From: Halosegnis longus | GTDB lineage: Archaea > Halobacteriota > Halobacteria > Halobacteriales > Haloarculaceae | Assembly (NCBI RefSeq): GCF_009663395.1 | Contig: NZ_QKNW01000001.1 | Location: 682,001 to 746,000 of the forward strand | Direction of reading: 5' to 3' | DNA: 64,000 nt | Shown here: one piece after another, positions 35,378 to 45,267 of the stretch | How positions within the stretch are numbered: the first letter of the stretch is position 1 | Layout of the letters: each line of letters begins with the position of its first letter | Notes under the pieces: generated by a model | The model's database searches: none | What the model was told of the DNA's origin: nothing | Seen by the model: the letters and a program-made list of their open reading frames with translations, nothing else | Made by a program: the position numbers and the translations under genes

Positions 35378-35712
35378 GCAACCGTGACGCGGTCGCCCGG
35401 CTCCACGCCGTCGGCCGCGCCCGCGGGGAGTTCGATGACCGTGTCGGCGACGGCGCTCCCGCGACCGGTCCACGCGGGTAGTCGTTTCACCCGCTGGACG
35501 ACTCCGTCGGTGAGCCAGACGGCGTCGATGTCGAACGGGACACACACCATGTGGAGGTGCCGCGTCGACTGGCCCGTGAACTCGAAGACGAGCGCGTAGT
35601 CGTCGGGAATCGACCGCCGGAACATCAGCCCGCGAGCGCGGGCGAGAAGGCCGTCGGCTACGTCGACGGTCGTCGCGATGGGTTCGCCGGACGCCTCGTG
35701 TACGACCTGCAC
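35341..35712 (-). CDS. DUF192 family protein
   Basis: 123 residues from a GTG at 35712 (MQVVHEASGEPIATTVDVAD). The family signature is clear: ARARGLMFRRSIPDDYALVFEF, HMVCVPFDIDAVWL, KRLPAWTG and VIELPAGAADGVEPGDRV. DUF192 proteins are small beta proteins, sometimes exported; the role is unknown. The last 37 bases overlap the coding 3' end of the convergent lipoprotein gene, which is unusually long for this window. Confidence 0.88.
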   Translation of the reverse strand: MQVVHEASGEPIATTVDVADGLLARARGLMFRRSIPDDYALVFEFTGQSTRHLHMVCVPFDIDAVWLTDGVVQRVKRLPAWTGRGSAVADTVIELPAGAADGVEPGDRVTVAQAGESRSSHVQ

Positions 35713-35758
35713 GGCCGACTCTGTCGGCGACCCGGTATGAGCGTTTGGGCGAGTCGCG

Positions 35759-36292
35759 CTACGCGAACTGCTCGTCGTACAGCTCTTGGGCGTGCTCGAT
35801 GGCGTCGAAGGCGGCCTGCTGATTCTCGAAGCCGAGCGTCTCGACCTCCTTGCCCTCCTCCAGATTCTTGTACGTCTCGAAGAACTCCTCGATCTCGTCG
35901 AGCTGCTGTTGTGGAATGTCTTCGAGGTCGGTGATGTGGTCGTAGCGGGGGTCCTCACTCGGGACGGCGATGACCTTGTCGTCCTGTTCGCCGTCGTCAT
36001 CCATCTTCATGAGCGCGACGGGACGCGCCTCGATGACGCAGCCGGGGAACGTCTGATCCTCGACGAGCACGAGCACGTCGAAGGGGTCCTCGTCGTCGTA
36101 GTACGACTGCGGGATGAACCCGTAATCCGAGGGGTAGTGGACGTTCGAGTGGAGCACGCGGTCGAGCACGACGCCCGGAATGTCCTTGTCGTACTCGTAC
36201 TTGTTGCGCTCGCCCTTGAGACACTCAACGACGGCGTAGATTTCCTCGGGCGCGTTCGGTCCCGTCTCCATGTCTTCCCAGAGATTTGCCAT
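35759..36292 (-). CDS. ppa: Inorganic pyrophosphatase
   Basis: 177 residues. Family I pyrophosphatase, hydrolysing pyrophosphate to phosphate and pulling biosynthetic reactions forward. The active-site series is present: ERNKYEYDKD, YPSDYGFIPQSYYDDEDPFDVLVL with the metal-binding D-xxxx-D-xxxx-D set (EDPFD), and the ..EDPRYDHITD loop. Cytoplasmic, hexameric in archaeal relatives. The 46 bases to the DUF192 gene could allow read-through. Confidence 0.95.
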   Translation of the reverse strand: MANLWEDMETGPNAPEEIYAVVECLKGERNKYEYDKDIPGVVLDRVLHSNVHYPSDYGFIPQSYYDDEDPFDVLVLVEDQTFPGCVIEARPVALMKMDDDGEQDDKVIAVPSEDPRYDHITDLEDIPQQQLDEIEEFFETYKNLEEGKEVETLGFENQQAAFDAIEHAQELYDEQFA

Positions 36293-36460
36293 ACTCCGCG
36301 CTGGGTTTGGCTGTCAAAAACCACTTTCGATTACTCTGTACGCCCGATATTCCGTGAATAATACCTGAAGAGCTTACCGAAACTCTCTAAAGCCTATCGA
36401 GACGTACACGGTGGTAGACACGACGGCGAGCCGACGGGTAGAACGGATGTTCGCCAAGTG

Positions 36461-36483
36461 TTAAATACGTCAACGACGTTAAC
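36461..36483 (+). promoter_or_regulatory. TATA box and operator-like palindrome of the PadR gene
   Basis: TTAAATA (36461-36467) lies about 23-29 bases before the ATG at 36490, fitting a leaderless transcript. Directly after it is the 15-base palindrome GTCAACGACGTTAAC (36469-36483) with one mismatched pair. This position suits self-repression by the encoded PadR protein. The assignment is inference. Confidence 0.6.
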
Positions 36484-36489
36484 AGTACC

Positions 36490-36840
36490 ATGTCAGAGGC
36501 ACAATCAGTTACGGGCACCCCAGGCATCGCAAGCGAACTCACGGCGTTCCAACGGAACATCCTCACCATCCTGGCCGAGGAGGCACGCTACGGGCTCGCC
36601 ATCAAACGCGAACTCGAGGAGTACTACGGGACGGAGGTCAACCACGGCCGGCTCTACCCGAATCTCGACGACCTCGTCGAACTCGGGCTCGTCGAGAAGA
36701 GCGAACTCGACAAGCGGACGAATCAGTACGAACTCACCGAGGAGGGCATCGACGTGCTGCTCGACCAGTACGCGTGGGAGTTCGAGAAGTTCACGGCCGA
36801 CGAGGAGCGCGTCGAAGCGCTCGAAGCACGACTCAACTGA
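36490..36840 (+). CDS. PadR-family transcriptional regulator
   Basis: 116 residues. A PadR winged helix covers residues ~17-95: LTAFQRNILTILAEEARYGLAIKREL, then YGTEVNHGRLYPNLDDLVELGLVEK and the wing RTNQYELTEEG. A short C-terminal helix (FEKFTADEERVEALEARL) suggests dimerisation. No effector gene is adjacent; the likely first target is its own promoter. Confidence 0.92.
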   Translation: MSEAQSVTGTPGIASELTAFQRNILTILAEEARYGLAIKRELEEYYGTEVNHGRLYPNLDDLVELGLVEKSELDKRTNQYELTEEGIDVLLDQYAWEFEKFTADEERVEALEARLN

Positions 36841-36882
36841 GTCTGAGTCTGTTTCTCCGAGTCACCAGCCGCGGAGCCGCGG

Positions 36883-37461
36883 CTACGTCGACTCTGCAGC
36901 CTCGACGGTGAGTTCGACCGACTCCTCCAGTGCGGCCCGCTGTTGCTCGTCGGGGAAGGCGTTGCGCGGATAGTAGTCGGTGATGAACTCCCGTCGCTCG
37001 GGGGGCGTGAGCTGTTCGATGGGCTTCGCGTAGTGGTTGCCGGCGAAGTCGGCGAGCCGGTGGGCGTTGTAGCCGTGTAGCTCGCCGTGTTCGCGCTCGA
37101 TACGGTCGGCGACGGCGCGGTTGTGCTCTTCGACCGCGTGCCAGTCGTCGCCGTCGCCCGTTCCCGACAGCTGGCGCTCGATTGCCTCGTCGGTGTCGAC
37201 GCGCTCCATCACGACGGTTCCCTCCTCGTCGGTCCAGTCGTCGGGGTGTAAGACCAGGTGGGTGTCCGTGTCGCCGGAGCGGAGTCTGGCGACGTAGTCG
37301 TGGTCGGCGAGCAGTTCGTCCCGGCGCTGTCGGTAGCGGTCGGCCTCGGAGACGGTCGGGTCGTCGCCGTCGAAGGGAGCGTCGTGGTCGGCGCGCTGTT
37401 CGACCTCGCGGGCGAGTTTCGTCAGGCGTTCCGCCTCGTCGCGGATATCATCGGGAAGCAT
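36883..37461 (-). CDS. RNase HI operon partner protein
   Basis: 192 residues, strongly acidic. Helical N-terminus (DDIRDEAERLTKLAREVEQR), then YVARLRSGDTDTHLVLHPDDW and a C-terminal FITDYYPRNAFPDEQQRA. This is the haloarchaeal protein that follows rnhA (annotated as the rnhA operon protein). It overlaps rnhA by 14 bases, so the two are made together. Function unknown. Confidence 0.8.
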   Translation of the reverse strand: MLPDDIRDEAERLTKLAREVEQRADHDAPFDGDDPTVSEADRYRQRRDELLADHDYVARLRSGDTDTHLVLHPDDWTDEEGTVVMERVDTDEAIERQLSGTGDGDDWHAVEEHNRAVADRIEREHGELHGYNAHRLADFAGNHYAKPIEQLTPPERREFITDYYPRNAFPDEQQRAALEESVELTVEAAEST

Positions 37462-38041
37462 CGAAGGCGTCGTTTGCCAGTTTGTCGGCCCGCTCGTTTA
37501 TCTCTCGCGGAACGTGCTCGATGGACCAGTCGACCCCGGACAACAGCTCTCGGACGCGGACCCGGCGCTCGCGGAGGTCGGGGTCGTTCGTGTCCCACTC
37601 GCCGCGCACCTGCTTGACGACGAGCTGTGAGTCCCCCCTGATTTCGAGCGTGTCGAAGCCGCGGGCGGTCGCCGCTTCGAGCGCGCGGATGAGCGCCTCG
37701 TACTCCGCCCGGTTGTTTGTCATCCGGCCGACCTGCTCGCCCCCCTCCGCGACGATGCCGTCGCCGGTGACGATGGCGTAGCCGATGGCCGCCGGCCCCG
37801 GATTGCCGCGACACGCCCCGTCGAAGTAGACGTAGGCGCGACCGCCGCCGCCCCGGAGCAGACCCACCAGCCGGTCGGTCTGTTGGCCCTGGACGACCAC
37901 CTTCCCCTCGTACGCGACGGCAGTCGCGTCGCCGTCGGTCGCGCGCCACTGCTCGTGGTCGGTGTTGCCGGGCGTAATCTCGACGCCGGCCTCCCGGAGT
38001 CGGTCGCGGGCGTCGGCGGTGTCACACTCGATGACGGGCAT
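37448..38041 (-). CDS. rnhA: Ribonuclease HI
   Basis: 197 residues. The C-terminal RNase H domain (~65-195) carries the catalytic acids: YFDGACRGNPGPAAIGY, NRAEYEALIRALEAA, IRGDSQLVVKQVRGEW and INERADKLANDA. The N-terminal ~60 residues (ECDTADARDRLREAG) form a haloarchaeal extension. It cuts RNA in RNA/DNA hybrids. The downstream gene overlaps it by 14 bases. Confidence 0.93.
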   Translation of the reverse strand: MPVIECDTADARDRLREAGVEITPGNTDHEQWRATDGDATAVAYEGKVVVQGQQTDRLVGLLRGGGGRAYVYFDGACRGNPGPAAIGYAIVTGDGIVAEGGEQVGRMTNNRAEYEALIRALEAATARGFDTLEIRGDSQLVVKQVRGEWDTNDPDLRERRVRVRELLSGVDWSIEHVPREINERADKLANDAFDASR

Positions 38042-38200
38042 AGACGGAGTTTCCGACCGACGGCGTTAGGGCTGTCGTGTCGCGGGAACCCGGCCGCGGA
38101 CGGGTATATAAATCGGGGACGAGAGACGGGAACGACAGCGCGTCAGACACCCCTCGGTGGGCGGATTCGCCCCGTTTCGAGAGGTCAGATACCCGGATAG

Positions 38201-38207
38201 TTTTATA
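38201..38207 (+). promoter_or_regulatory. TATA box of the tfb gene
   Basis: TTTTATA lies 28 bases before the ATG at 38235, the standard spacing for a leaderless or near-leaderless archaeal transcript. A second TATATAAA-type box near 38103-38110 is too far upstream for tfb and more probably serves rnhA on the other strand. Confidence 0.6.
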
Positions 38208-38234
38208 CCACATTCGGGTGTGGGAAGACATAAG

Positions 38235-39194
38235 ATGACACGACCCACTCGCGAGCGCACCCGAACCCGCGAAACCGGCGAGAGTGAGGAGACGACGGAG
38301 GTCGAGGACGCCTGTCCGGAGTGTGGGACCGATTCGCTCGTGACGACCGGCGACCACGAGGTCGTCTGTGACGGCTGCGGGCTCGTGGTCGAGGAGTCGA
38401 ACATCGACCGGGGGCCGGAGTGGCGGGCGTTCAACCACTCCGAACGACAGTCGAAGTCCCGGGTCGGTGCGCCGACGACCCAGACGATGCACGACAAGGG
38501 ACTGACCACCCAAATCGACTGGAAGAATCAGGACGCGTACGGGCGCTCGATTTCCTCCGAGAAGCGGAGCCAGATGCACCGGCTCCGGAAGTGGCAGGAA
38601 CGCATTCGGACGAAAGACGCCGGCGAGCGCAATCTCCAGTTCGCGCTCTCGGAAATCGACCGGATGAGTTCCGCGCTCGGCGTCCCGCGCTCGGTTCGCG
38701 AGGTCGCGTCGGTCATCTACCGGCGCGCGCTCAAGGACGACCTGATTCGGGGCCGCTCCATCGAGGGGGTCTCGACGGCGACGCTGTACGCCGCCTGCCG
38801 GAAGGAGGGGATTCCGCGCTCGCTGGAGGAGATTTCGGAGGTCTCCCGCGTCGAGCGCAAGGAGATCGGTCGCACGTACCGGTATCTCTCACAGGAGCTC
38901 GGGCTCGAGATGGAGCCGGTCGACCCCAAGAAGTACGTTCCGCGATTCTGCTCCTCGCTCGACGCCGGCGACGAGGTGCGCGCGAAGGCGAAGGAGATTA
39001 TCGACAAGACCGCAGAGCAGGGGCTGCTCTCGGGGAAGTCGCCGACCGGCTACGCCGCGGCCGCGATTTACGCCTCTTCGCTCCTGTGCAACGAGAAGAA
39101 GACCCAACGCGAGGTCGCGGAGGTCGCGCAGGTGACGGAGGTCACCATCCGGAACCGCTACCAGGAACAGATCGAGGCGATGGGGCTGTACTGA
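38235..39194 (+). CDS. tfb: Transcription initiation factor TFB
   Basis: 319 residues from the ATG at 38235. The N-terminal zinc ribbon is CPECG with Cys27/Cys30 and CDGCG with Cys45/Cys48. The B-reader/linker follows ([17 protein letters not shown]), then two cyclin-like repeats: ~115-205 ([20 protein letters not shown]) and ~210-305 ([20 protein letters not shown]). It binds TBP, BRE/TATA DNA and RNA polymerase. Haloarchaea carry several TFBs; which paralogue this is cannot be told here. Confidence 0.95.
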   Translation: MTRPTRERTRTRETGESEETTEVEDACPECGTDSLVTTGDHEVVCDGCGLVVEESNIDRGPEWRAFNHSERQSKSRVGAPTTQTMHDKGLTTQIDWKNQDAYGRSISSEKRSQMHRLRKWQERIRTKDAGERNLQFALSEIDRMSSALGVPRSVREVASVIYRRALKDDLIRGRSIEGVSTATLYAACRKEGIPRSLEEISEVSRVERKEIGRTYRYLSQELGLEMEPVDPKKYVPRFCSSLDAGDEVRAKAKEIIDKTAEQGLLSGKSPTGYAAAAIYASSLLCNEKKTQREVAEVAQVTEVTIRNRYQEQIEAMGLY

Positions 39195-39253
39195 CCGCTT
39201 CGAGCACAAGACATATCTCTCGGGGGACCCGATTGTGAGTAGATACCACGCCT

Positions 39254-41479
39254 ATGAACGAGGTCCAACTAGAGGTGGCGAAGGCGTACCCGAACGACTC
39301 CGGTCGGGGCATTGCGCGGCTCGACCCGGATACGCTGCTTCACCTCAAGCTCTCGCCGGGAGATATCATCGAAATCGAAGGCGCTGACACCACCGCGGCG
39401 AAGGTGTGGCGCGCGGACCGGCAGGACTGGAACACCGACACGGTCCGCATCGACGGCTTCACACGCCAGAACGCCGACGTGGGCATCGGTGAACGCGTCA
39501 CCATCACGAAGGCCGAGGCGACGAAGGCCGACAAGCTGGTGCTCGCGCCGCCGGAGGAGGCGTCCGTCCAGTTCGGCTCCGACGCCGCCGGCATGGTCAA
39601 GCGCCAGATTCTGAAGCGGCCGGTCGTGGAACGCGACATCGTCCCCGTGATGTCCTCGACGAACCATCCGTTCATGCGCTCGCCCGGCCAGGCGATTCCG
39701 CTCATCGCCATCGAGACCGAGCCGGAGGGGGTCTGTCTCATCACCGAAGACACCGAGGTCGAACTCCGCGAGGAGCCGATTTCCGGCTTCGAGAAGACCG
39801 GCAGCGGCATCACCTACGAGGACATCGGCGGGCTCGGCGACGAGATTCAGCGCGTCCGCGAGATGGTCGAGTTGCCGATGAAGCATCCACAGATCTTCTC
39901 GAAGCTCGGCATCGAGCCGCCACAGGGTGTGCTCTTACACGGTCCGCCGGGCACGGGGAAGACGTTGCTCGCGAAGGCCGTCGCCAACGAGACCTCGGCG
40001 AGCTTCTTCTCCATCGCCGGGCCGGAGATTATCTCGAAGTACTACGGCGAGTCCGAACAGCAGTTGCGCGAGATATTCGAGGAGGCGACCGAAGAGGCCC
40101 CCTCCATCATCTTCATCGACGAACTCGACTCCATCGCCCCGAAGCGTGAGGACGTGACCGGCGAGGTGGAGCGTCGGGTCGTCGCCCAACTGCTGACGAT
40201 GATGGACGGGCTCGAATCCCGGGGGCAGGTCGTCGTCATCGGGGCGACGAACCGCGTCGACAGCGTCGACCCCGCGCTCCGTCGCCCGGGTCGGTTCGAC
40301 CGCGAAATCGAGATCGGCGTCCCCGACGAGAAGGGCCGCAAGGAGATCGCCCAGATTCACACCCGCGGGATGCCGCTGTCGGACGACGTGTCGCTGGGCG
40401 CGCTCGCCGACGACACCCACGGCTTCGTCGGTGCGGACATCGAGAGCCTGACGAAGGAGGCCGCGATGAAGGCGCTGCGCCGCTATCTCCCCGAAATCGA
40501 CCTCGACGAGGAGGACATTCCGCCGAGTCTCATCGACCGGATGATTATCAAACGCGAGGACTTCGACGGCGCACTCAACGAGGTGAGTCCCTCGGCGATG
40601 CGGGAGGTGCTCGTCGAACTGCCGAAGCTCTCGTGGAACCAGGTGGGCGGGCTGACGGACGCCAAAGAGCAGGTCCAGGAGGCCGTCGAGTGGCCGCTCT
40701 CCTCGCCCGAGAAGTTCGACCGCTTCGGCATCGACCCGCCGGCCGGCGTCCTGCTGTACGGGCCACCGGGCACGGGGAAGACGCTGATGGCGAAGGCCGT
40801 CGCCAACGAGACGAACGCGAACTTCATCTCCGTTCGTGGGCCACAGCTGCTCTCGAAGTGGGTCGGCGAGTCGGAGAAGGCCATCCGCCAGACGTTCCGG
40901 AAGGCCCGACAGGTCGCCCCGACCGTCATCTTCTTCGACGAGCTCGACTCGCTGGCTCCGGGCCGCGGCGGCGGCACGGGGACCAACGTGAGCGAGCGCG
41001 TCGTCAACCAACTGTTGACGGAACTCGACGGGCTCGAAGAGATGGGCGACGTGATGGTCATCGCGGCGACGAACCGCCCGGACATGATCGACCCGGCGCT
41101 CATCCGCTCGGGCCGGTTCGACCGGCTCGTCATGGTCGGGGAACCCGACCTGGAGGGTCGCGAGCAGATTCTCAACATCCACACCGAGGACATGCCGCTG
41201 TCGCCGGACGTGAGCCTGCGTGAGCTCGCGGAGATCACCGACGGCTACGTCGGCTCCGACCTCGAATCCATCGCGCGTGAAGCCGCCATCGAGGCGCTGC
41301 GCGAGTCCGATGCGGCCGACACGGTCGAGATGCGCCACTTCCGGCAGGCGCTCGACAGCGTCCGCCCGACCATCAACGAGGACATCCGCGACTACTACGA
41401 GGGTATCGAAGACCAGTTCAAGGGAAGCTCCTCGGGCATGAGTCAGACGGGCGGCTCCGGGAAAATCGGCTTCCAGTAG
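39254..41479 (+). CDS. CDC48/VCP-type AAA+ ATPase
   Basis: 741 residues. The N-terminal domain (~1-180) is the double-psi barrel of Cdc48 ([19 protein letters not shown]). Then come two AAA+ modules with Walker A GPPGTGKT at 230-237 and 503-510, and Walker [11 protein letters not shown] and [10 protein letters not shown]. Second-region arginine fingers are in RRPGRFDR and RSGRFDR. A Gly/Ser-rich C-tail ends GSGKIGFQ. It unfolds proteins for the proteasome. The gene is 59 bases after tfb. Confidence 0.95.
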   Translation: MNEVQLEVAKAYPNDSGRGIARLDPDTLLHLKLSPGDIIEIEGADTTAAKVWRADRQDWNTDTVRIDGFTRQNADVGIGERVTITKAEATKADKLVLAPPEEASVQFGSDAAGMVKRQILKRPVVERDIVPVMSSTNHPFMRSPGQAIPLIAIETEPEGVCLITEDTEVELREEPISGFEKTGSGITYEDIGGLGDEIQRVREMVELPMKHPQIFSKLGIEPPQGVLLHGPPGTGKTLLAKAVANETSASFFSIAGPEIISKYYGESEQQLREIFEEATEEAPSIIFIDELDSIAPKREDVTGEVERRVVAQLLTMMDGLESRGQVVVIGATNRVDSVDPALRRPGRFDREIEIGVPDEKGRKEIAQIHTRGMPLSDDVSLGALADDTHGFVGADIESLTKEAAMKALRRYLPEIDLDEEDIPPSLIDRMIIKREDFDGALNEVSPSAMREVLVELPKLSWNQVGGLTDAKEQVQEAVEWPLSSPEKFDRFGIDPPAGVLLYGPPGTGKTLMAKAVANETNANFISVRGPQLLSKWVGESEKAIRQTFRKARQVAPTVIFFDELDSLAPGRGGGTGTNVSERVVNQLLTELDGLEEMGDVMVIAATNRPDMIDPALIRSGRFDRLVMVGEPDLEGREQILNIHTEDMPLSPDVSLRELAEITDGYVGSDLESIAREAAIEALRESDAADTVEMRHFRQALDSVRPTINEDIRDYYEGIEDQFKGSSSGMSQTGGSGKIGFQ

Positions 41480-41491
41480 CGCCCGACTCTT

Positions 41492-42367
41492 TTACAGTAT
41501 CGTCGCGCCGGGACCGATAGCGGTCTGGAAGGCGCGCGCCTCGATACCTTCGTTGGCGAACGCCTCGACGGTCGCGAGCGCGATATCCCGTTGGGTGTCG
41601 CCGGGACAGACCGCGAGAATGCCAGGACCGGCTCCGGAGATAGTGACCCCGCTCGCGCCGGCATCGAAGGCAGCCTGCCGGACGGCGTCGTAGCCGTCGA
41701 TGAGTTTCGCGCGGGCCGGCGTCACAATCGGGTCGTCCATGCCCCGCCCGACGAGCGCCGGGTCGGAGCGGGCGATACCGGCGGTGAGGGTGGCGGCGTT
41801 GCGCACGGTCTCGACGACCTGCGACATCCGGGCCTGCTCGGGGACGACCTGTCTGGCGTCCCGCGTCGAAATGACGATTTCGGGGAGACAGGCGACCAAG
41901 GAGATATCGGCATCGAGACAGGTGACGCCGTCGTCGCGGGCGATGGTGAAGCCGCCGAGAATCGAGGGGGCGACGTTGTCGGCGTGGGCGTCGCCGGAGA
42001 CGACGGCCTCACCCTCCGCCGCAATCGGGACGAGTTCCTCGCGGGTCTTCCCGCGGTCGTACAGTTCGTTGAGCGCGACGGCGGCGCCGGCCGCGCTGGC
42101 GGCAGACGAGCCGAGTCCCGAAGCCGGGCGGACGCCCTTCTCGATACTGATGTGGGCGGGGGCGTCGAGCGCCTCGGCGACAGCGCCGACGGTGTTCTTG
42201 TCGGGGTCTTCCGGGATGAAGCGCGCGCCGACGCCGGACACGTCGATGGTGGTGCGGTCTGCTTTCTCGACGGTGACCACGTCGCTGGGGCGGTCCAAGG
42301 CGACGCCGAAGGTGTCGAAGCCACTCCCGAGGTTCGCACTCGTGGCCGGTGCCCGCACGCGGAGCAT
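41492..42367 (-). CDS. thrB: Homoserine kinase (GHMP family)
   Basis: 291 residues from the ATG at 42367 (MLRVRAPATSANLGSGFDTFG). It makes O-phospho-homoserine for threonine. GHMP motifs are clear: APATSANLGSGFDTFG, the ATP loop PASGLGSSAASAAGAA and the C-terminal SGVTISGAGPGILAV. An in-frame ATG at 42421 is less likely because the family begins near MLRVRAPAT. It converges on the CDC48 gene. Confidence 0.93.
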   Translation of the reverse strand: MLRVRAPATSANLGSGFDTFGVALDRPSDVVTVEKADRTTIDVSGVGARFIPEDPDKNTVGAVAEALDAPAHISIEKGVRPASGLGSSAASAAGAAVALNELYDRGKTREELVPIAAEGEAVVSGDAHADNVAPSILGGFTIARDDGVTCLDADISLVACLPEIVISTRDARQVVPEQARMSQVVETVRNAATLTAGIARSDPALVGRGMDDPIVTPARAKLIDGYDAVRQAAFDAGASGVTISGAGPGILAVCPGDTQRDIALATVEAFANEGIEARAFQTAIGPGATIL

Positions 42368-42485
42368 ACCAACGTCGTTGGCGGGTGCCCCGATAAAACT
42401 ACCCGAAGCCGAGAGTGTCACCCCACGGAGGCGTGGGTGTCACGCCACCGGGGGCTTTTTCGCTCGCGCGACCATCTGTCGGAGT

Positions 42486-42842
42486 ATGAGTGCGCTTCGC
42501 GAGGCACTGGGGAATCTTCCGGAAGCGGTGTTCGCCGACCTACTTGAGAGCGACGAGGCGTATCGCGTCGTTCTCGACCTGCCGGGCGTCACCGCCGACA
42601 CCGTCGACGTGACCGCCGAAGGGGGGCGACTCCACATCGAGGCACGCCGTGACAAGGACGTGCCGACGGCGTTCCGCTACGTCACCGAGGAGCGGTCGCT
42701 GTTTCTGGACACCGACCTGCCGCTGCCGCCGACGGTGGACGCGACGGACGCGACGGCGACCGTCGAGCGCGGCGTCCTGACGGTGACGCTCCCGAAGACA
42801 TCGGTGACGGGGGGGACGAGCGTCCCGGTGTCGGACGCCTGA
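42486..42842 (+). CDS. Hsp20/alpha-crystallin-type small heat-shock protein
   Basis: 118 residues. The N-terminal ~25 residues (MSALREALGNLPEAVFADLL) precede an alpha-crystallin-type beta sandwich: AYRVVLDLPGVTADTVDVTAEGGRLHIEA and the LxVTLPK strand ATVERGVLTVTLPKTS. The I-x-I tail is not present, so large oligomers are uncertain. It is followed directly (1 base) by the UbiB-like gene. The role is inferred from the fold. Confidence 0.8.
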   Translation: MSALREALGNLPEAVFADLLESDEAYRVVLDLPGVTADTVDVTAEGGRLHIEARRDKDVPTAFRYVTEERSLFLDTDLPLPPTVDATDATATVERGVLTVTLPKTSVTGGTSVPVSDA

Positions 42843-42843
42843 C

Positions 42844-44505
42844 GTGGCCGTCCTTCGCGCGTACCGTCGATTCGTCGTCGTCGCGGTGCAGTTCCTACCG
42901 CTGTTGGTAGCGTACGCCCGCGACCGCAAGCGGTTCATCCTCTTCGGGAGCGGTCGGACCGTCGACACCGAGACCCGTCGACGGCGCGCGCAGTCGCTGC
43001 TGGAGTCCCTGCTCACTCTCGGCCCGACGTTCATCAAACTCGGCCAGCTGCTCTCCACGCGGCCCGACGTGTTGCCCCCGGAGTACATCGAGGAGTTCGA
43101 GGAGCTACAGGACCGCGTTCCGCCGGCCGAGTGGACCGACGCCAAACGCGTGTTGGAAGACGACCTCGGCCCCGTCGATGAGGCGTTCGACGAGTTCGAC
43201 ACCGACGCCATCAGCGGCGCGTCGCTCGGACAGGTCCACGTCGCGGAGCTGAACGGCGAGCAGGTGGCGGTGAAGATTCGCCGCCCGGGCGTGGAGTCGC
43301 TCGTCGAGGCCGATCTCTGGGTCATCTCCACCCTCCTCCCGCTCCTGATGCGGTTCGTGGACGACTCGCGCTCGTTCTCGATGGAGACGCTCGCCAACGA
43401 GTTTTCGCGGGTCATCCGCGACGAGATGGATTACCGCCGCGAGCGGGAGATGCTCCGCGAGATTCGCGCGAACTTCGAAGGGGACGACCGGCTCCGGATT
43501 CCCGACGTGTACGAAGAGCAGTCGACCGACCGCGTGCTCACGATGGAGTACGTTCCGGGGACGAAAATCAACGACATCGACAGTCTCGACCGACTCGACG
43601 TCGACCGGACCCGACTGGCCGAGACGCTCCAGCGAGTGTATCTCCAGATGATCGTCGACGACGGCGTCTTCCACGCCGACCCCCATCCCGGAAACCTCGC
43701 GGTACAGGACGACGGAACCCTCGTCTTCTACGACTTCGGGATGAGCGACCGGGTGGACCCGTTCGTCCAAGAGAAGATCATCGACTTCTACGTCGCCATC
43801 GCGCGACAGGACACCGACGCCGTGCTCGATACGCTCGTCAGCATGGGCACCTTGTCGCCGGACGCCGACCGCGAGGTGATGAGCGAGGTGATGGAACTCG
43901 CCATCGCTGACGCCCGCGGCGAGGACATCGAGCAGTACCGCGTCCAGCAGATCGTCACCCAAATCGAGGACACGCTGTACGAGTTCCCGCTTCGGCTCCC
44001 GCCGAACCTCGCGCTCGTGTTGCGCGTCGCGACGGTCGTGGAGGGCGTCTGTGTCACCCTCGACCCCGAGTTCGACTTCATCACCGTCGCGACCGAGTAT
44101 CTCGGCGAGGAGGGGTACATCGAGGAGGGCGTCCGCGATGCGGTCCGGGATACGGGCACGCAGATTTCAGAGACCACGCAGTCGCTGTTCCGCGTCCCGC
44201 CGAAACTGGAGGACGTGCTCGACACCGTCGAGCGCGGGAATCTGGAGGCGACGGTGGAGTTCCCGAACGACCCGCCGATGTTCCGGAAGCTGGCGAGTCG
44301 GCTCATCTACGGAATCTTACTCGCCTTCGCGCTTCCGTCGACGGCGCTGTTGTATCTGTTCGCGTCGCTGCAGGTGACGGTCGTCGCCGCGGTGCTCGCG
44401 CTCGGCTTGGTCGTGTTGTTGTACCGCTCGTTCACGAAGTCGAGTTCGGGCATCAGCGCCCAGCCGCAGTTCACGCGCCAGAACCTGAACCGACGCGACG
44501 AGTGA
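42844..44505 (+). CDS. UbiB/ABC1/AarF-type atypical kinase
   Basis: 553 residues from a GTG at 42844. The family hallmark KxGQ helix is present (TFIKLGQLLSTRPDVLPPEY), then an ATP-binding core with VAVKIRRPGV, the catalytic HADPHPGNL and YDFGM. The C-terminal end has two membrane helices (~475-525). UbiB-like proteins support quinone biosynthesis or lipid homeostasis and are ATPases rather than ordinary protein kinases. The start 1 base after the Hsp20-like stop suggests a shared transcript. Confidence 0.93.
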   Translation: MAVLRAYRRFVVVAVQFLPLLVAYARDRKRFILFGSGRTVDTETRRRRAQSLLESLLTLGPTFIKLGQLLSTRPDVLPPEYIEEFEELQDRVPPAEWTDAKRVLEDDLGPVDEAFDEFDTDAISGASLGQVHVAELNGEQVAVKIRRPGVESLVEADLWVISTLLPLLMRFVDDSRSFSMETLANEFSRVIRDEMDYRREREMLREIRANFEGDDRLRIPDVYEEQSTDRVLTMEYVPGTKINDIDSLDRLDVDRTRLAETLQRVYLQMIVDDGVFHADPHPGNLAVQDDGTLVFYDFGMSDRVDPFVQEKIIDFYVAIARQDTDAVLDTLVSMGTLSPDADREVMSEVMELAIADARGEDIEQYRVQQIVTQIEDTLYEFPLRLPPNLALVLRVATVVEGVCVTLDPEFDFITVATEYLGEEGYIEEGVRDAVRDTGTQISETTQSLFRVPPKLEDVLDTVERGNLEATVEFPNDPPMFRKLASRLIYGILLAFALPSTALLYLFASLQVTVVAAVLALGLVVLLYRSFTKSSSGISAQPQFTRQNLNRRDE

Positions 44506-44539
44506 CAAACTCCATACTGCGAGCACCCGTACACCGGGC

Positions 44540-45229
44540 ATGGACACGGTAGTTATCACGGGAGCGAGTCGCGGCATCGGCGCGGCTCTCGCACGCGAGT
44601 ACGGCACACACGGCGACCGCGTCGTCTGTTGTGCCCGGTCGAAGGACGCGCTCGATGCGGTCGCGAGTGACGTGCGCGAGGCCGGCGGCGAAGCACTCGT
44701 CCAGCGGGCGGACGTGCGCGACGAGTACGACATGGAGCGGCTGATGGAGACGGCCGCCCGCGAGGGGGGCGACATCGACACCGTGTTCGCCAACGCCGGC
44801 GTCTACCACGGCGCGCCCGGCCAGACGCCACTCGCCGAGGAATCCTACACCGCCTTCGACGAGCACACGCAGGTGAACGGCCGGGGCGTCTTCGCGGCGA
44901 TACGCGAGGCGCTCCCGCATCTGGCCGACGACGCGCGACTGCTCGTTCCCTCGGGCGGTATCGCCCGCGAGGCCAAGGCCGGCTTCGGCTCGTATGCCGC
45001 CTCGAAGGCGTTCGCCGAGGCGCTCGTCCGGCAGTTCGCCGTCGAACTCGACTACCCGACGGCGGTCGTCGACCCCGGACAGGTCTCTTCGGAGCTAACA
45101 AACGGGATGCAGGGTCGCGACCCCGAGGACGTGGCTCCGATGTTCCGGTGGGCAGCGACGGAGGCCGACCCCGAGGAGATGGACGGCGCAGTGCTCTCGC
45201 TTCGCGACTGGAAATCCGCGACCCGGTAG
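44540..45229 (+). CDS. Short-chain dehydrogenase/reductase
   Basis: 229 residues. The NAD(P) motif VVITGASRGIGAAL (residues 4-17), the NNAG-like VFANAGVYHG and the YAASKAF catalytic Tyr/Lys pair (GSYAASKAFAEAL) identify a classical SDR. The catalytic Ser lies in LLVPSGGIA. The substrate is unknown. It begins 34 bases after the UbiB-like gene and may be in the same operon. Confidence 0.92.
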   Translation: MDTVVITGASRGIGAALAREYGTHGDRVVCCARSKDALDAVASDVREAGGEALVQRADVRDEYDMERLMETAAREGGDIDTVFANAGVYHGAPGQTPLAEESYTAFDEHTQVNGRGVFAAIREALPHLADDARLLVPSGGIAREAKAGFGSYAASKAFAEALVRQFAVELDYPTAVVDPGQVSSELTNGMQGRDPEDVAPMFRWAATEADPEEMDGAVLSLRDWKSATR

Positions 45230-45267
45230 TCGTTAACAATCGCTCAGTCGACGTTGTGAACCGACGC

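Noticed and set aside
42400-42470. Intrinsic terminator after the homoserine kinase promoter region
   Set aside because: A CACCCCACG-GAG-GCGTGGGTG hairpin is present but lies between divergent starts, so it is not a terminator of either gene; meaning unknown.
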